Both the position numbers and the translations under genes were made by a program. The notes beneath the pieces were generated by a model. That model was not told where the DNA came from. It saw nothing but the letters and a program-made list of their open reading frames with translations, and ran no database searches. A stretch of 13,733 nucleotides of DNA from an uncultured Clostridium sp. GTDB taxonomy: Bacteria; Bacillota; Clostridia; Lachnospirales; Lachnospiraceae. Below are positions 12,854 to 13,733 of the stretch, one piece after another (within the stretch, counting starts at the first letter, position 1; every line of letters starts with the position of its first letter). The DNA lies in assembly GCA_900551225.1 (NCBI GenBank), contig URUZ01000106.1, forward strand, positions 1 to 13,733. Direction: 5' to 3'.

Positions 12854-13303
12854 ATGCTTATGAAAAAACGATGTAAAAGAGGCCGCGAGGGCTATACGCT
12901 GCTGGAACTGATAGTAGTTCTTGCAATTTTGGTTATACTGATGATGGTAGCGGTCCCACAGATGAACAAGGTAGTGGAGGCCGCCCATAAGGCAGCTGCC
13001 AAGGCCGAGGCCATTGAGGTTGCGGAGGCAGCCAAACAGTATATCAAGGATCACTATGATGCAGGAACCTTTGATATACCGGCTTTTAAGGCGCTGGTGA
13101 ATCTGCAGCTTGACAAACCCAATGGTCCCTTAAAGGATTACATTGGCGTCTGCCATGAGGAATCCCGCATTGAATCCATCAATTCAGATTTTAAAACAGG
13201 GTTTATGAGCCAGATTACTTATATTAATGAGTATGACCGCGTGCGGGTTATCTACTCCGAGGACGGAGAGCGCACGGTCATAAGCAATGCGAGCCAGTTT
13301 TAA
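12854..13303 (+). CDS. Major-type type IV prepilin, second copy
   Basis: The 149-residue protein has a basic 13-residue leader (MLMKKRCKRGREG), then YTLLELIVVLAILVILMMV: cleavage G-Y, Glu at +5, with Tyr in place of the usual Phe at +1. The helix is followed by an Ala/Lys-rich amphipathic stretch (NKVVEAAHKAAAKAEAIEVAEAA written across residues 40-62). A soluble domain of about 80 residues ends in a beta-like stretch (DRVRVIYSEDGERTVIS). The mature form is about 136 residues with one cysteine. ATG 12854 or ATG 12860 may be used; neither has a recognisable Shine-Dalgarno. An in-frame stop at 12830 rules out a longer form. It is followed after 28 nt by the cls-like gene, with no terminator. Confidence 0.92.
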   Translation: MLMKKRCKRGREGYTLLELIVVLAILVILMMVAVPQMNKVVEAAHKAAAKAEAIEVAEAAKQYIKDHYDAGTFDIPAFKALVNLQLDKPNGPLKDYIGVCHEESRIESINSDFKTGFMSQITYINEYDRVRVIYSEDGERTVISNASQF

Positions 13304-13331
13304 ATATTGAAATCAAGAAGGAGGTGTCTGC

Positions 13332-13733
13332 ATGGCAGAAATATGGGAAAGCGCCAAACTGGCCTGGGGATGGACCATGGACCATCTGCTGTTTATCAAC
13401 CTGTTTTTAACTGTAATTATCATATTTTTCCAGCGCAGGGACCCCAAGACTGTGTGGACCTGGCTGCTGGCCCTCTATTTTATACCGGTGTTCGGAATTA
13501 TATTCTATCTGCTGTTCGGCCAGGACATGAAGAAGAGCAGGATGTTCCGGGTCAAGGAGGTGGAGGACCGTATGAAGTTCCCCATCAAGAGCCAGGAGGC
13601 GGTGATCCGGTCGGAGCAGGTGCAGGACGACATGGTGGACCCCATGGCCAGGGATTACAGCTCTCTGGTGCTTTACAACCTGGAGACCTCCGGCTCGGTA
13701 CTTACGGCCAACAATGAGGTTCAGATCTACACC
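13332..13733 (+). CDS. Cardiolipin synthase-like protein, N-terminal part (cut by window edge)
   Basis: The 134 residues present match the N-terminal membrane region of bacterial cardiolipin synthases. A first helix is at about 18-33 (HLLFINLFLTVIIIFF), then QRRDPKTVWTWLL, a second helix at about 42-62 and the ending FYLLFGQDMKK, the pattern of the PLDNc domain. A linker follows, and then the start of the region that leads into the first phospholipase-D domain; the HKD catalytic motifs lie beyond the edge. The enzyme makes cardiolipin at the cytoplasmic membrane. ATG 13332 has AAGGAGG (13318-13324) at 7 nt. It lies only 28 nt after the second pilin gene without a terminator, so co-transcription is possible. 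Another plus-strand frame here (13307-13717) is a shadow. Confidence 0.85.
   Translation, partial: MAEIWESAKLAWGWTMDHLLFINLFLTVIIIFFQRRDPKTVWTWLLALYFIPVFGIIFYLLFGQDMKKSRMFRVKEVEDRMKFPIKSQEAVIRSEQVQDDMVDPMARDYSSLVLYNLETSGSVLTANNEVQIYT

Noticed and set aside
13307..13717. Plus-strand open frame of about 136 codons
   Set aside because: It is out of frame with the cls-like gene at 13332, which has a perfect ribosome site and a recognisable N-terminal domain.
1..13733. CRISPR arrays, insertion sequences, tRNA or rRNA genes, prophage genes
   Set aside because: I saw no regularly spaced repeats, transposase or integrase motifs, cloverleaf sequences or rRNA-like stretches. Base composition and codon use look even across the window.

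Overview
The window looks like chromosomal DNA from a single-membrane, moderately GC-rich Clostridia, most likely a Lachnospiraceae relative (Enterocloster or clostridioforme-type). I infer this from the strong AGGAGG-type ribosome binding sites, a CIRCE operator, a DUF4250-family small protein, and a type IV pilus (T4P) locus with no PilQ or PilP outer-membrane parts. I name no species.

Layout. Positions 1-61 are probably the tail of an upstream gene, closed by a terminator hairpin (68-108). Next come a 100-residue single-pass membrane protein of unknown function (172-474, +) and, facing it, an azlC-azlD pair for a branched-chain amino acid exporter (1542 to 516, -). The azlC/clpB intergenic region carries divergent promoters. 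The clpB promoter is overlapped by a CIRCE element, so this disaggregase is probably repressed by HrcA. clpB (1788-4379) ends in a near-ideal terminator. An AT-rich, dyad-rich stretch and a good promoter then lead into a 59-residue DUF4250 protein (4576-4755).

From 4868 to about 13303 there is a compact T4P assembly locus: pilC (platform), a fused pilM-pilN-like gene, pilO, two minor prepilins with clear cleavage sites, a pilK/pilX-like membrane protein with an acidic repeat insert, the prepilin peptidase pilD (on the opposite strand), the assembly ATPase pilB, and two major-type prepilins. No PilT retraction ATPase lies in the window. A cardiolipin synthase-like gene starts at 13332 and runs off the right edge.

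How the parts should work together: PilD would cleave and N-methylate the prepilins in the membrane. PilB hydrolyses ATP and drives PilC. The PilMN fusion and PilO form the inner-membrane alignment complex, and the minor prepilins with the PilK-like protein would prime or cap the fibre built from the two prepilins after pilB. The main oddities are the PilM-PilN fusion (a GspL-like design), the acidic repeat in the PilK-like protein, pilD lying convergent and divergent inside the cluster, and an apparent private promoter but no Shine-Dalgarno sequence for the second pilin.
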